Source: Sphingobacterium sp. SGG-5 (GTDB taxonomy: Bacteria; Bacteroidota; Bacteroidia; Sphingobacteriales; Sphingobacteriaceae). Taken from it: a DNA stretch of 64,000 nt. The stretch is from the NCBI RefSeq assembly GCF_011043525.1, contig NZ_JAAKGO010000002.1, positions 124,001-188,000 of the forward strand, given 5' to 3'. A program made the position numbers and the translations under genes. The notes beneath the pieces are model-generated. The model worked only from the letters and a program-made list of their open reading frames with translations, made no database searches and was not told the DNA's origin. The number at the start of each line of letters is the position of its first letter. Position 1 is the first letter of the stretch. This document shows, piece after piece, positions 27,121-35,190 of the stretch.

Positions 27121-27150
27121 TTTGTATATTATATACAATATTTATCTTTG
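27121..27150 (+). promoter_or_regulatory. dgoK promoter with 17-bp palindromic operator in the spacer
   Basis: TTTG (27121-27124), 18 bases, TATCTTTG (27143-27150) is a near-consensus Bacteroidota promoter 20 bases before the dgoK start. Overlapping it is the perfect palindrome TTGTATATTATATACAA (27122-27138). The core TTATATACAA recurs at 26291-26300 and 24237-24246, marking it as the probable binding site of the GntR regulator encoded alongside. Confidence 0.78.
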
Positions 27151-27169
27151 TTTTTCTGACTTACTTATT

Positions 27170-28135
27170 ATGATGCGTTTTTTTAGTGTGGATTGGGGAA
27201 CAAGTTCCTTGAGAGTTCGGCTTGTTGAAATTACCGATAATTCGATTTCTGTGTTACATGAACGAAGCAATCACTACGGCTGTAGCTATGTTTTCGATTT
27301 GTTTAAAAGCGAAAAAGACAATATAGTCCGGGAAGATTACTTCTTAAATTTTCTACGTCCCTACCTCGTCATACCGGATATGTATAACGACAAAACTATT
27401 CCTGTAGTCATATCGGGTATGGCCACCTCTTCTATTGGAATACGAGAGCTTCCATACGCTCCTCTTCCCTTTGTATGTGATGGCAGCAGCCTTCAATACG
27501 ACATTATACCGCATAACTCCAAATTTGGCCATGATGTGCTATTACTTTCCGGTTTATGCAGTACGAACGATGTCATGCGCGGCGAAGAAACGCAACTGTT
27601 AGGTCTCCTAAGTTATAACCACAGCACGGAAGCGCTCTTTATTTTACCGGGTACACACTCCAAACATATTTGGGTCAGTGAAAATAACATCATTTCTTTT
27701 AAGACGTATATCACGGGAGAACTATTTCAGATACTGTCTAATTATAGTCTATTAAAAAACAATATCGTAAAGCCCTCCTCGATGGACAAAGAAGCCTTTA
27801 AGAAGGGGCTGGCGTTAAGCAGAGAAAATCTCTTGCACAATGTATTTACAATCCGGGCTTCCTCGCTTCTCCATGCTATGGAAAGCAGTGCGAATTATAG
27901 TCTTTTAAGTGGCCTACTCATTGGCACAGAACTTCGCGATATCACCGCCTCAAATATCCCAATTTATCTCTGCGCGCATGCCAACTTAAGCGTCAGCTAT
28001 GCATTAGCCATTCAAGAATTATCATTGCAGCAGCGGTGCACCATTGTCCCCCCAGAACAAGTTGACAAGTCCGTCATCTATGGTCAAAAAAAGATTTTAG
28101 AGCGTGTTTGGAATCAGTTGGAAGCGCTTAAATAA
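27170..28135 (+). CDS. dgoK: 2-dehydro-3-deoxygalactonokinase
   Basis: Phosphorylates 2-keto-3-deoxygalactonate at C6 before aldol cleavage. From the ATG at 27170 the protein has 321 residues (E. coli DgoK 292); the longer upstream open frame crosses the promoter and is not coding. Signatures of the DgoK family: [15 protein letters not shown] at the N-terminus, [15 protein letters not shown] near residue 140, and [13 protein letters not shown] near 160. The gene is divergent from the regulator and its 3' end overlaps the end of kbl by 8 bases on the opposite strand. With DgoA and DgoD it completes the galactonate pathway. Confidence 0.93.
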   Translation: MMRFFSVDWGTSSLRVRLVEITDNSISVLHERSNHYGCSYVFDLFKSEKDNIVREDYFLNFLRPYLVIPDMYNDKTIPVVISGMATSSIGIRELPYAPLPFVCDGSSLQYDIIPHNSKFGHDVLLLSGLCSTNDVMRGEETQLLGLLSYNHSTEALFILPGTHSKHIWVSENNIISFKTYITGELFQILSNYSLLKNNIVKPSSMDKEAFKKGLALSRENLLHNVFTIRASSLLHAMESSANYSLLSGLLIGTELRDITASNIPIYLCAHANLSVSYALAIQELSLQQRCTIVPPEQVDKSVIYGQKKILERVWNQLEALK

Positions 28136-29315
28136 CCCCCAGCTCTTTCCCTACTTTCGTAAAAGCAGCAATAGCTTTATCCAAATGCGAGATCTCATGT
28201 CCCGCAGAGACCTGCACCCGGATCCGGGCTTTATCTTTCGGCACAACGGGATAATAAAACCCGATCACATAGATTCCTTCGGCAAGCATTTTAGCGGCAA
28301 ACTCCTGCGCTAATTTAGCGTCGTACAACATCACCGGCACAATAGGGTGGAAACCCGGTTTGATATCAAATCCAGCCGCAGTCATTTTCTCCCGGAAGTA
28401 TGTCGTATTCTGCTCCAGCTTATCCCGTAGCGCTGTTGTTTCGCTCAACATATCAAGTACCGTGATGGAAGCTCCCACAATAGCCGGCGCTAAAGTATTC
28501 GAAAATAAATAAGGGCGCGAACGTTGGCGAAGCATATCGATAATCTCCTTACGTCCCGAGGTAAATCCGCCTGAAGCGCCTCCCAGTGCTTTTCCCAACG
28601 TCCCGGTAATAATGTCTACACGATCCATGACACCAAACAATTCATGTGTACCACGACCGGTCTTACCGATAAAACCAGAACAGTGCGATTCATCAATCAT
28701 GACCAAAGCCTCATAGCGATCTGCCAGATCACAGATTTTATCCAGTGGGGCTACTGATCCGTCCATGGAAAAGGCACCATCGGTCACGATAATCCGGTGG
28801 CGGGCACCGGAGGCAGCTTTCAACTGTGCTTCCAGATCTTCCATATCACTGTTTTTATACCGAAAACGCTGTGCTTTACACAACCGCACGCCATCGATGA
28901 TGGAAGCATGGTTCAATTCGTCCGATATGATCGCATCTTCTGCTCCAAATAAAGGTTCGAAGACCCCACCATTCGCATCAAAAGCCGCTGCATACAGTAT
29001 CGTATCTTCGGTGCCGAGGAACTTCGATATTTTGGCTTCCAATTCCTTGTGGATATCTTGCGTACCGCAGATAAACCGAACAGACGACATGCCATAACCG
29101 TGACTATCAACAGATTTTTTTGCGGCTTCAATAACCTTGGGATGAGAAGAAAGTCCTAAGTAATTGTTTGCACAGAAGTTGATAACTTCCTGTCCGGTGC
29201 TCACTTTAATATCGGCGCCCTGCGGTGTCGTAATTACCCGCTCGGTCTTATATAGGCCGGCTTCTTGTATAGCCGCCAATTCTTTTTCTAATGCTGGTTT
29301 TAATGTTTTATACAT
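28128..29315 (-). CDS. kbl: Glycine C-acetyltransferase (2-amino-3-ketobutyrate CoA ligase)
   Basis: PLP enzyme of threonine breakdown that converts 2-amino-3-ketobutyrate plus CoA to glycine and acetyl-CoA. 395 residues, the exact family size. PLP-binding Lys242 in [10 protein letters not shown], Asp208 and His211 in [19 protein letters not shown] around 131-142, and [10 protein letters not shown] near 84. Threonine dehydrogenase, its usual partner, is not in the window. The alpha-oxoamine synthase family includes other acyltransferases, but motif spacing and length point to Kbl. Convergent with dgoK with overlapping stop codons. Confidence 0.93.
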   Translation of the reverse strand: MYKTLKPALEKELAAIQEAGLYKTERVITTPQGADIKVSTGQEVINFCANNYLGLSSHPKVIEAAKKSVDSHGYGMSSVRFICGTQDIHKELEAKISKFLGTEDTILYAAAFDANGGVFEPLFGAEDAIISDELNHASIIDGVRLCKAQRFRYKNSDMEDLEAQLKAASGARHRIIVTDGAFSMDGSVAPLDKICDLADRYEALVMIDESHCSGFIGKTGRGTHELFGVMDRVDIITGTLGKALGGASGGFTSGRKEIIDMLRQRSRPYLFSNTLAPAIVGASITVLDMLSETTALRDKLEQNTTYFREKMTAAGFDIKPGFHPIVPVMLYDAKLAQEFAAKMLAEGIYVIGFYYPVVPKDKARIRVQVSAGHEISHLDKAIAAFTKVGKELGVI

Positions 29316-29444
29316 GATTTAAAAAATTAAAAGCAAAAATTTAGGATCTGTTATTAAAACAAAGATAGAATAAAATTAAGAAGCCCGATTACGAAATCGT
29401 TTGTCCTGTTTTCACTTACAGCCAGGAGGTGGATTTTAATGTTT

Positions 29445-29460
29445 TGGCATCAATTTTGAA
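29445..29460 (+). promoter_or_regulatory. Possible sigma-54-type promoter for the holin-family gene
   Basis: TGGCAT, 5 bases, TTGAA has the -24/-12 layout of sigma-54 promoters (one mismatch in the -12 element) and ends 24 bases before the ATG. No enhancer-binding site was identified, so this is tentative. Confidence 0.35.
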
Positions 29461-29484
29461 TACTAAAATTTAAACACACGCATT

Positions 29485-29832
29485 ATGAGGTTTATACTAT
29501 CACTTTTGCTTACAGGACTTGTCGTTGCCATCGCCGCTTTCGTCATCCCCGGTGTACAGGTGGCCGGATTCGGATGGGCGATAATAACCGGTCTGGTCAT
29601 TGGTCTGGTCAATGCTATTATTGGAGGTGTACTTCGATTGTTCACCTTTCCCTTAAACTGGCTTACGTTCGGTCTGATCTCTTTTATTATCACCGTACTC
29701 ATGATCATGCTGACCGATACACTTATGGGGACGAAATTTGATGTCAATGGCTTCTGGAACGCCACCCTATTTGCTATTGTGGTAGCTATCCTTGAAATGA
29801 TTATCAGCAATATGAGAAGCGAAAAGTCTTAA
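29485..29832 (+). CDS. Small four-helix membrane protein, phage-holin superfamily IV type
   Basis: A 115-residue inner-membrane protein with four hydrophobic segments (about 1-24, 28-52, 56-80, 88-110) and little else. The pattern MRFILSLLLTGLVVAIAAFVIPG, GWAIITGLVIGLVNAII and the buried Asn/Pro residues match the Phage_holin_4_2 family (PF04020). In spite of the name, chromosomal members in Bacteroidota are single genes with no phage around, as here, and their role is unknown; some are stress-induced. A terminator follows directly. Confidence 0.82.
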   Translation: MRFILSLLLTGLVVAIAAFVIPGVQVAGFGWAIITGLVIGLVNAIIGGVLRLFTFPLNWLTFGLISFIITVLMIMLTDTLMGTKFDVNGFWNATLFAIVVAILEMIISNMRSEKS

Positions 29833-29857
29833 AATCATACACTATAACTATTAATGT

Positions 29858-29890
29858 AAAAGCCCGTCAAGAGTATTCTTGCGGGCTTTA
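29858..29890. terminator. Bidirectional terminator between the holin-family gene and the PepSY gene
   Basis: AAAGCCCGTCAAGA and TCTTGCGGGCTTT form a strong stem with A-run on the left and T-rich tract on the right, 27 bases after one stop and 7 bases before the other. It can end transcription from both converging genes. Confidence 0.8.
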
Positions 29891-29896
29891 TTGTTA

Positions 29897-31126
29897 TTAT
29901 TTTGACTTTTTCTTCATCTTATTGATCCATATCAACACGCCCGTCACCGGCAAGGAGGTCGCCACGATACTCGCCAAAAAATACAGGAATTTGGTGAAAG
30001 GACCATACACATCCCCGATATGCAATGCTTTGATGGAAGAGCCTATTCGATTGCGAAGGCTTTTCTCCCGAAAGATATCCTTATCCAACACCTCTCCTGA
30101 ATACTGATCCAACGTCAACCGATCTCCGGCAGATGGTGCAAAAAAACCGACTCTATTCTTCATTACTGCAATCGTACCCGTACTATCCTGCGCAAAATTG
30201 AGAGTGATATCGCCGTCATAAGGCAACAGCGTATTGACTGCTAAAATGGTTTCCTCTACAGTCAGCTCACTTTTGCCCGGTATAACGGCCGAGACAGGCT
30301 TAGACTTCTCCACCTTCGGTGCTTTAGGGTCCTGATAGGTACCCCAGGTTTTTTGCCATCCCGCCCTATACCATTCGAAAGACCAAAACGGTCCCGTAAC
30401 AGCCATTAAAAACAGCAGGATAAAGCTATAAAAGGCCAACGTGTTGTGTAAGTCATGGTTGATACGCTTCCAGTTGGCCGACCACTTGATCTTTAAACCA
30501 TTCTTCCAACCTCGCATCTTCACAGGGAACCAGATCACGATACCTGTCAATACACCTAACAAAAACAACAATGTTGCTGTCCCAGTAATCCAGGAACCTA
30601 ATTTCCGGTTTTCTATTCCTTCGAAAATAGGTTCTTCGATCTCATTCAGCAGCAGCCAACGATGGAGCCCGAACATTTTCTGCATAAATTCAGCCGTCTT
30701 TGTCTTCACCTCACCCGGATCACCGATGACCTCACCGGTGTAGGGATTGACAGCCAGTTGATTGGCACGCGGGCCACGACCTCGTGGGCGCTGCTCCCGC
30801 TCGCCATCTTTGGCTGGCTTACGATATAGAATAAATGTACTTTTATCTTCAGCAAAAGGAATTTTGACACCAATGATCTTTCCCTTAACTTCCGGTTTCA
30901 CCTTTGTCAACAGATCATCCGTGTTTATCTTCTCACCCTCTTGCTTGACATTATAAAATTCGGAAAGCACTGCCTCCCGTATTTCGGTGTTGTATACATA
31001 TATCGTACCTGTAAGGCAAACAATTAAAACGACAATGCCCGAGATTAAACCTCCCCATAGATGGATATCGTTTAAGAATTTACGGACTTTAGGCCAAGTG
31101 GATGGCTTATTGTTTGAACGATTCAT
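29897..31126 (-). CDS. PepSY-domain inner-membrane protein, XusC-like
   Basis: A 409-residue inner-membrane protein of the PepSY_TM family (COG3182), related to flavin- or heme-linked ferric reductases such as PiuB/FhuF-type partners. Helices at about 24-47, 195-218, 240-265 and 370-395; PepSY-like periplasmic segment with NPYTGEVIGDPGEV and DQYSGEVLD; conserved His residues in HLWGG and LHRWLLL could bind heme. It is the last gene of a three-gene operon with a DUF4374 lipoprotein and a TonB-dependent receptor. In Bacteroides thetaiotaomicron the same trio (XusABC) imports enterobactin-iron. Likely role: reductive release of iron after siderophore entry. Confidence 0.85.
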   Translation of the reverse strand: MNRSNNKPSTWPKVRKFLNDIHLWGGLISGIVVLIVCLTGTIYVYNTEIREAVLSEFYNVKQEGEKINTDDLLTKVKPEVKGKIIGVKIPFAEDKSTFILYRKPAKDGEREQRPRGRGPRANQLAVNPYTGEVIGDPGEVKTKTAEFMQKMFGLHRWLLLNEIEEPIFEGIENRKLGSWITGTATLLFLLGVLTGIVIWFPVKMRGWKNGLKIKWSANWKRINHDLHNTLAFYSFILLFLMAVTGPFWSFEWYRAGWQKTWGTYQDPKAPKVEKSKPVSAVIPGKSELTVEETILAVNTLLPYDGDITLNFAQDSTGTIAVMKNRVGFFAPSAGDRLTLDQYSGEVLDKDIFREKSLRNRIGSSIKALHIGDVYGPFTKFLYFLASIVATSLPVTGVLIWINKMKKKSK

Positions 31127-31205
31127 TATTCTCTCTACGTTTGTTCAAATAGAAAATCAGATAAAGCGAAGACGCCTTATCTGATTGATGGATTGATTTT
31201 TTAGA

Positions 31206-32636
31206 CTAGTAAGCCCCTAAATAGAAGCTACCTGAAGCATTTTTCAACTTGGCTCCTTTTTTCACAGTTTCGTTCTTCCAGTCAATTACATAGAGGTTCC
31301 CGTCTTTACCGTTAGGAGACATAGGTACGTATACATAATCTCCCACTACACCAATATTTTGAAACTGTCCAAATGTACCTGTCAATTCAACACCGCCATT
31401 TTGATCCGCTGTAAGCCCTGAAAACCCTGCATCTGCTTCATTTTCAATATTGAGCTTAGTCGCAGTTTTATCGTTCAGATTAATCAATGCTACATAGCCC
31501 CCTGCCGTGCTTGTCCTTGTATATAAAACAACCCCGACACCATCCTCTATATAACGCCACGCTCTAATACCAGCATCGTCTATCCCAAGAGCAGTATTCA
31601 AATTAAAATCATAGTTGTTGTCATACTCATTTGTTGATTTGCTAATACGCAAGATCTGATGTCCGCTACCCATAGACGTTGCTGCTTGATATACATGGCC
31701 ATCATCACCTACATACTGTGTCATTGTACGATAGGAAAGATTATCTGTAACAGCTTTTGTGGATTCAATCATCTTCGGGTTCCGTAGCGAAGGATAGTCT
31801 ACCACATACGTAACAGTACCCAAATCTCTTTCATATGCGCTGGTCGTTGGCCAAGACAGCGCTCCTCCCCGTCCCGCTACAGGCCCATCTGCTTCAAGAT
31901 CATGTTTACGAACACCGACCCCGATGAACAGTTTATTTTTCGCTTGATTCAATATAGGCACATCTGCACGCCAGATATGATACCCCTGCTCCTCTAAATC
32001 CTCGTCCAATTCAATATCAATTGAACCGGTATTCGTAATTGCGGTACTATTTAAATCAATATTTGCAATACGGATTTTTCCTTTGGGGTGCTGATACACA
32101 TAATCGGGAGCTGTACCCGTATATGAATCTCGCGCATCACCAAAAGACACGCCTACACCAATACCTTCAGCTGCTTTTACCCAACGGGGGGAAGTCCCCA
32201 AGATAACTGCGGTATTCAGCTCATATCCCACTTCTTCATATTGACCTTCTCCGGATACTGAATATTTGTTAAATACCCCACCTTCTGTACCCGTATACTG
32301 AATGTTATACAAATACTTTCCATCAGCCGATGCCTGAACCCGAGCTGTACGTTCTGATTTTAAACCAAAGCCAACTACATATTTCGAACCATCTTGTTTG
32401 AATAAATCAATCACATAGTTCGGATCCGCAGCATTTTCTGGAGATATGGCATAAGCACGGGTTCCACCGTTTCCTGCAGTACCACTTTCATCTGGATAGG
32501 CTCCCGTAACGGTTATCCAACGTGTGCCGTCATCAGCACCAGGGTCTGTACCTGGGTTGTCTTTCTTACAACTCGCGAAAGTTACGCTCGCTATAATCAT
32601 AGCATATGCTACTGGTTTGAATAGATTTTTCTTCAT
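31206..32636 (-). CDS. DUF4374 lipoprotein, XusB-like siderophore-binding protein
   Basis: A 476-residue surface lipoprotein (signal to TFASC, Cys23) followed by an acidic Gly/Asp linker. The rest is a beta-propeller of repeated strands (YVIDLFKQDGSKYVVG, YLYNIQYTGTEGG, VYQAATSMGSGHQI, VYVPMSPNGKDGNLYVID), the DUF4374 family. The characterised member, XusB of B. thetaiotaomicron, binds enterobactin and passes it to the receptor XusA. The gene order receptor, DUF4374, PepSY is the same here, 14 bases after the receptor gene. Siderophore identity cannot be read from the sequence. Confidence 0.87.
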   Translation of the reverse strand: MKKNLFKPVAYAMIIASVTFASCKKDNPGTDPGADDGTRWITVTGAYPDESGTAGNGGTRAYAISPENAADPNYVIDLFKQDGSKYVVGFGLKSERTARVQASADGKYLYNIQYTGTEGGVFNKYSVSGEGQYEEVGYELNTAVILGTSPRWVKAAEGIGVGVSFGDARDSYTGTAPDYVYQHPKGKIRIANIDLNSTAITNTGSIDIELDEDLEEQGYHIWRADVPILNQAKNKLFIGVGVRKHDLEADGPVAGRGGALSWPTTSAYERDLGTVTYVVDYPSLRNPKMIESTKAVTDNLSYRTMTQYVGDDGHVYQAATSMGSGHQILRISKSTNEYDNNYDFNLNTALGIDDAGIRAWRYIEDGVGVVLYTRTSTAGGYVALINLNDKTATKLNIENEADAGFSGLTADQNGGVELTGTFGQFQNIGVVGDYVYVPMSPNGKDGNLYVIDWKNETVKKGAKLKNASGSFYLGAY

Positions 32637-32650
32637 ATTACTACTATTTA

Positions 32651-35098
32651 TTATAAAAACTTATTTATGGTATAATTCAATTTCAGATAAATCCCCCTCC
32701 CGGGCTTTTGTATCATAAAGTTGTCGTAAACTTCAGCGTTGAATATATTCTTCACATCCACACTCGCTACCAGTTTTCCAGAAGGGAAACGATAACTCGC
32801 CCCTACATCATGCGCAAATTGTGTTGGTGTCGGAGACCATTCCGGTTGCCCCCACACCACATAATATTTACCGACATACCCTGCATTATAGTATAGATTC
32901 ATAATAGATTTTTTCTGAAAAACGTTATCAAACCGATACTGAGAATTCAGATTGACCGTGAAGAAGGGCTCATTTGGAATTTGTTGATTATAAAAAGCAT
33001 GGGGATTACCCACTTCATCTATCTCTTGTTTGAAGAGATTATTGAACTTTGAAAAATTCAAGTTAACATTTAGTCTATTATTGTATATATAAGTCACCTC
33101 TGCCTCTGCACCACGAGCCTGAGTCTTTCCTAAATTCACATATCGCGTCGTTTGTATATCAGCATCGGCCTCCTCTTCGATCTGATTTTCATCGACAGCC
33201 TGTTGAGTAATTTTATCATATCCATTCCGCCAGAAAAAACTACTATAAATTGCCAATTTATGTTGATCTAATTCCAATGGAGTCCATCGAAAACCTATAT
33301 TGTAGTTGATGTTTTTTTCGGGTTGTAAATCTAAATTTGGAAGAATATTAATCTCTGGATCACCATACAGCTGCATTTCGTTAGGCATAATTAATGCATT
33401 CTCCATGGAGGTAATGACAAAGAAATTGGAAAGTAGATTATAAGACAACGTAGCGCCATATCCGAAATTACTAGTGAATATGGTCGTATCACGCTTGACA
33501 AGAGTATTCTGCCCCTCTACACGTATAATCTCTGGCTTGCTTTGATCAATTTTATTGGTGGTAAACTTACCCATCAAGTTGAATCGAAGTTTATCCCTCC
33601 AAGTTTGTCCCTCATAGTTAACAGAAAATATATTCTTGGAAATCACACTGACTATTGTCATATCTTTTTTTGCCGGATCAAATAAATCATTGTCATCCCG
33701 CTCAGTTGTTTCATACTTATGATTCAAAGAGATGCGATGCCCTCGTGCAACGGTATAGCCAAGATTGGACCGGGTATTGACAATATCTCTATCAATTTGT
33801 GTCATTGTCTTTTCACCTTGTTGCCCTCCAAGGGTTGTTTTTAGTGGAACCCGCTCTCCAAATTCTATGACCTCTCTTATGGTACCGTCCCAATTGTAGG
33901 CATACCCCACGGTATCCTGCAGATATGTCCCCCTGCTGCTACGAACCGCATTGATATTCAACGCCAGTCCGCGGATGAATAGATCTCTCTTGTTGTAGTT
34001 AAGGCTCCAAACATCAGCATTCGTCTCTGTAAAACGACCTACATAAGGTGTTGCCATAGTAATCCCATGCGGTATTTCGTTATAATTGTGAGACGCGTTG
34101 TAGCCTATAAAGAAGTGGTCTGCCCAGCTTACATCAGTAAACCCCACTTCAAACCTACCTCCAATAGATTTATACACATCATTAAACCGCTTAGCACGAT
34201 AACCTCGAGTTATTTGTTGTAAATGGTTGACATGTGTCGTCGATCTACCCCAAGTCGTGTAACTATTATCCGTATAGGTATAAAAACCAGAAAATCTTCC
34301 CGAAAGACCACTTTTTTTATCTCGGAAGGTTGCGCCGATATCCGAATTAAACGTATTAAAAGAACCATATGATGTGGCGAGCGTGATATTGTTGTGTGCT
34401 GCATCTTTCTTTAGCACGACATTGATTGCCCCACCCACATAATCCCCCGTTAGATGTGAAGGAAGTACACCTTTGTATACCTCAATCCGTTCAATCATCG
34501 CTGGCGGTATATTGCTCAGGTTAAAAGAAGAGCCGTAGGTCGATACCTCTATCCCGTCCAGAAACAATCCAACCGTACTCCCTGACATGCCGTTCAAGTT
34601 ATATTCTACGCGAGATCCTACTCCTCCATTCTGCCGCACCCGAACTCCTACGGCCCGATCGAGCAATTCATTCGTTGTCAGATTCCTTAAAGACGCTTCT
34701 TTGGTTTCGATGACCGCAACCGCAAAGCCGCTGGTTTCCAGTTCCCGCTTCGCGGTATTGCGTTGTATACGTACCTCATCCAACGCTAGACCTCCTTTGG
34801 GGTCGATATGGATATGCAGATCCGGATAGTTCTTATTGACATGAATGGGCAGGCGCTTGGACTGGATCTCTACGGAAGAAATGAGTAGCGTATATTTTCC
34901 GGAAGGTACGTTGGGGAAATCATATAATCCATTTTCATCCGAGATAGCGACCAAAGATGTACCTTCGATCTTGATAGTCACATGTGATACAGCTTCGCCG
35001 CTTTCTTTATGTACCTTCCCCTCAATGCTATAAGTCTTCTGCCCGTATGCACACACCGAGCAAACAAAAAGTAACAGCAGCAAGTAAAATTGTTTCAT
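32651..35098 (-). CDS. TonB-dependent siderophore receptor, XusA-like
   Basis: An 815-residue outer-membrane receptor. Signal peptide (FYLLLLLFVCSVCAYG), carboxypeptidase-D-regulatory-like domain (YSIEGKVHKESGEAVSHVTI, about 20-105), plug with LDRAVGVRVRQNGGVGSRV and LPSHLTGDYVGGAINVVLKK, and a 22-strand barrel ending ...GRGIYLKLNYTINKFL. It is not of the SusC type and has no SusD partner. It heads the xus-like operon and is divergent from the AraC regulator; a -7 box TATGTTTG lies at 35170-35163 and paired palindromes flank the start site, consistent with iron repression. Confidence 0.9.
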   Translation of the reverse strand: MKQFYLLLLLFVCSVCAYGQKTYSIEGKVHKESGEAVSHVTIKIEGTSLVAISDENGLYDFPNVPSGKYTLLISSVEIQSKRLPIHVNKNYPDLHIHIDPKGGLALDEVRIQRNTAKRELETSGFAVAVIETKEASLRNLTTNELLDRAVGVRVRQNGGVGSRVEYNLNGMSGSTVGLFLDGIEVSTYGSSFNLSNIPPAMIERIEVYKGVLPSHLTGDYVGGAINVVLKKDAAHNNITLATSYGSFNTFNSDIGATFRDKKSGLSGRFSGFYTYTDNSYTTWGRSTTHVNHLQQITRGYRAKRFNDVYKSIGGRFEVGFTDVSWADHFFIGYNASHNYNEIPHGITMATPYVGRFTETNADVWSLNYNKRDLFIRGLALNINAVRSSRGTYLQDTVGYAYNWDGTIREVIEFGERVPLKTTLGGQQGEKTMTQIDRDIVNTRSNLGYTVARGHRISLNHKYETTERDDNDLFDPAKKDMTIVSVISKNIFSVNYEGQTWRDKLRFNLMGKFTTNKIDQSKPEIIRVEGQNTLVKRDTTIFTSNFGYGATLSYNLLSNFFVITSMENALIMPNEMQLYGDPEINILPNLDLQPEKNINYNIGFRWTPLELDQHKLAIYSSFFWRNGYDKITQQAVDENQIEEEADADIQTTRYVNLGKTQARGAEAEVTYIYNNRLNVNLNFSKFNNLFKQEIDEVGNPHAFYNQQIPNEPFFTVNLNSQYRFDNVFQKKSIMNLYYNAGYVGKYYVVWGQPEWSPTPTQFAHDVGASYRFPSGKLVASVDVKNIFNAEVYDNFMIQKPGRGIYLKLNYTINKFL

Positions 35099-35131
35099 TA
35101 TCTCCGATTAAAATCCTATCTTCGAATATTC

Positions 35132-35148
35132 TTTAGAACAAGTCTAAA
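35132..35148. promoter_or_regulatory. Palindrome TTTAGA-N5-TCTAAA, candidate iron-responsive operator
   Basis: Perfect 6-bp arms in the 92-base region between the divergent receptor and AraC genes. Together with the similar palindrome at 35169-35181 it flanks the receptor's -7 box. AGA/TCT palindromes of this form are expected for a Fur- or DtxR-type metal repressor; which protein binds is not shown. Confidence 0.5.
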
Positions 35149-35162
35149 TAAATTTCACGCTG

Positions 35163-35181
35163 CAAACATAGAATTATTCTA
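35163..35181 (-). promoter_or_regulatory. Receptor -7 promoter box overlapped by palindrome TAGAATTATTCTA
   Basis: TATGTTTG (35170-35163, minus strand) matches TAnnTTTG for the receptor operon. The 13-bp palindrome TAGAATTATTCTA (35169-35181) touches it on the upstream side, so a bound repressor would cover the promoter. Confidence 0.55.
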
Positions 35182-35190
35182 AACAAGAAA

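Noticed and set aside
7566..28135. Classical agar or porphyran locus
   Set aside because: Only one GH50-like gene, with a changed catalytic residue; no GH16, GH86, GH117, sulfatase or anhydrogalactose aldehyde dehydrogenase is visible.
29439..29459. Six-codon ORF MFWHQF with a strong AGGAGG ribosome site
   Set aside because: Too short to support, overlaps a better promoter-like element, and Bacteroidota rarely depend on Shine-Dalgarno sites.
29463..29810. 115-aa open frame antisense to the holin-family gene
   Set aside because: A shadow frame: composition is Ser/Thr/Pro-rich nonsense and the plus-strand protein matches a known family.
29485..29832. Prophage remnant suggested by a holin-family gene
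   Set aside because: No endolysin, capsid, tail or integrase genes are nearby; this membrane family is common on chromosomes outside phages.
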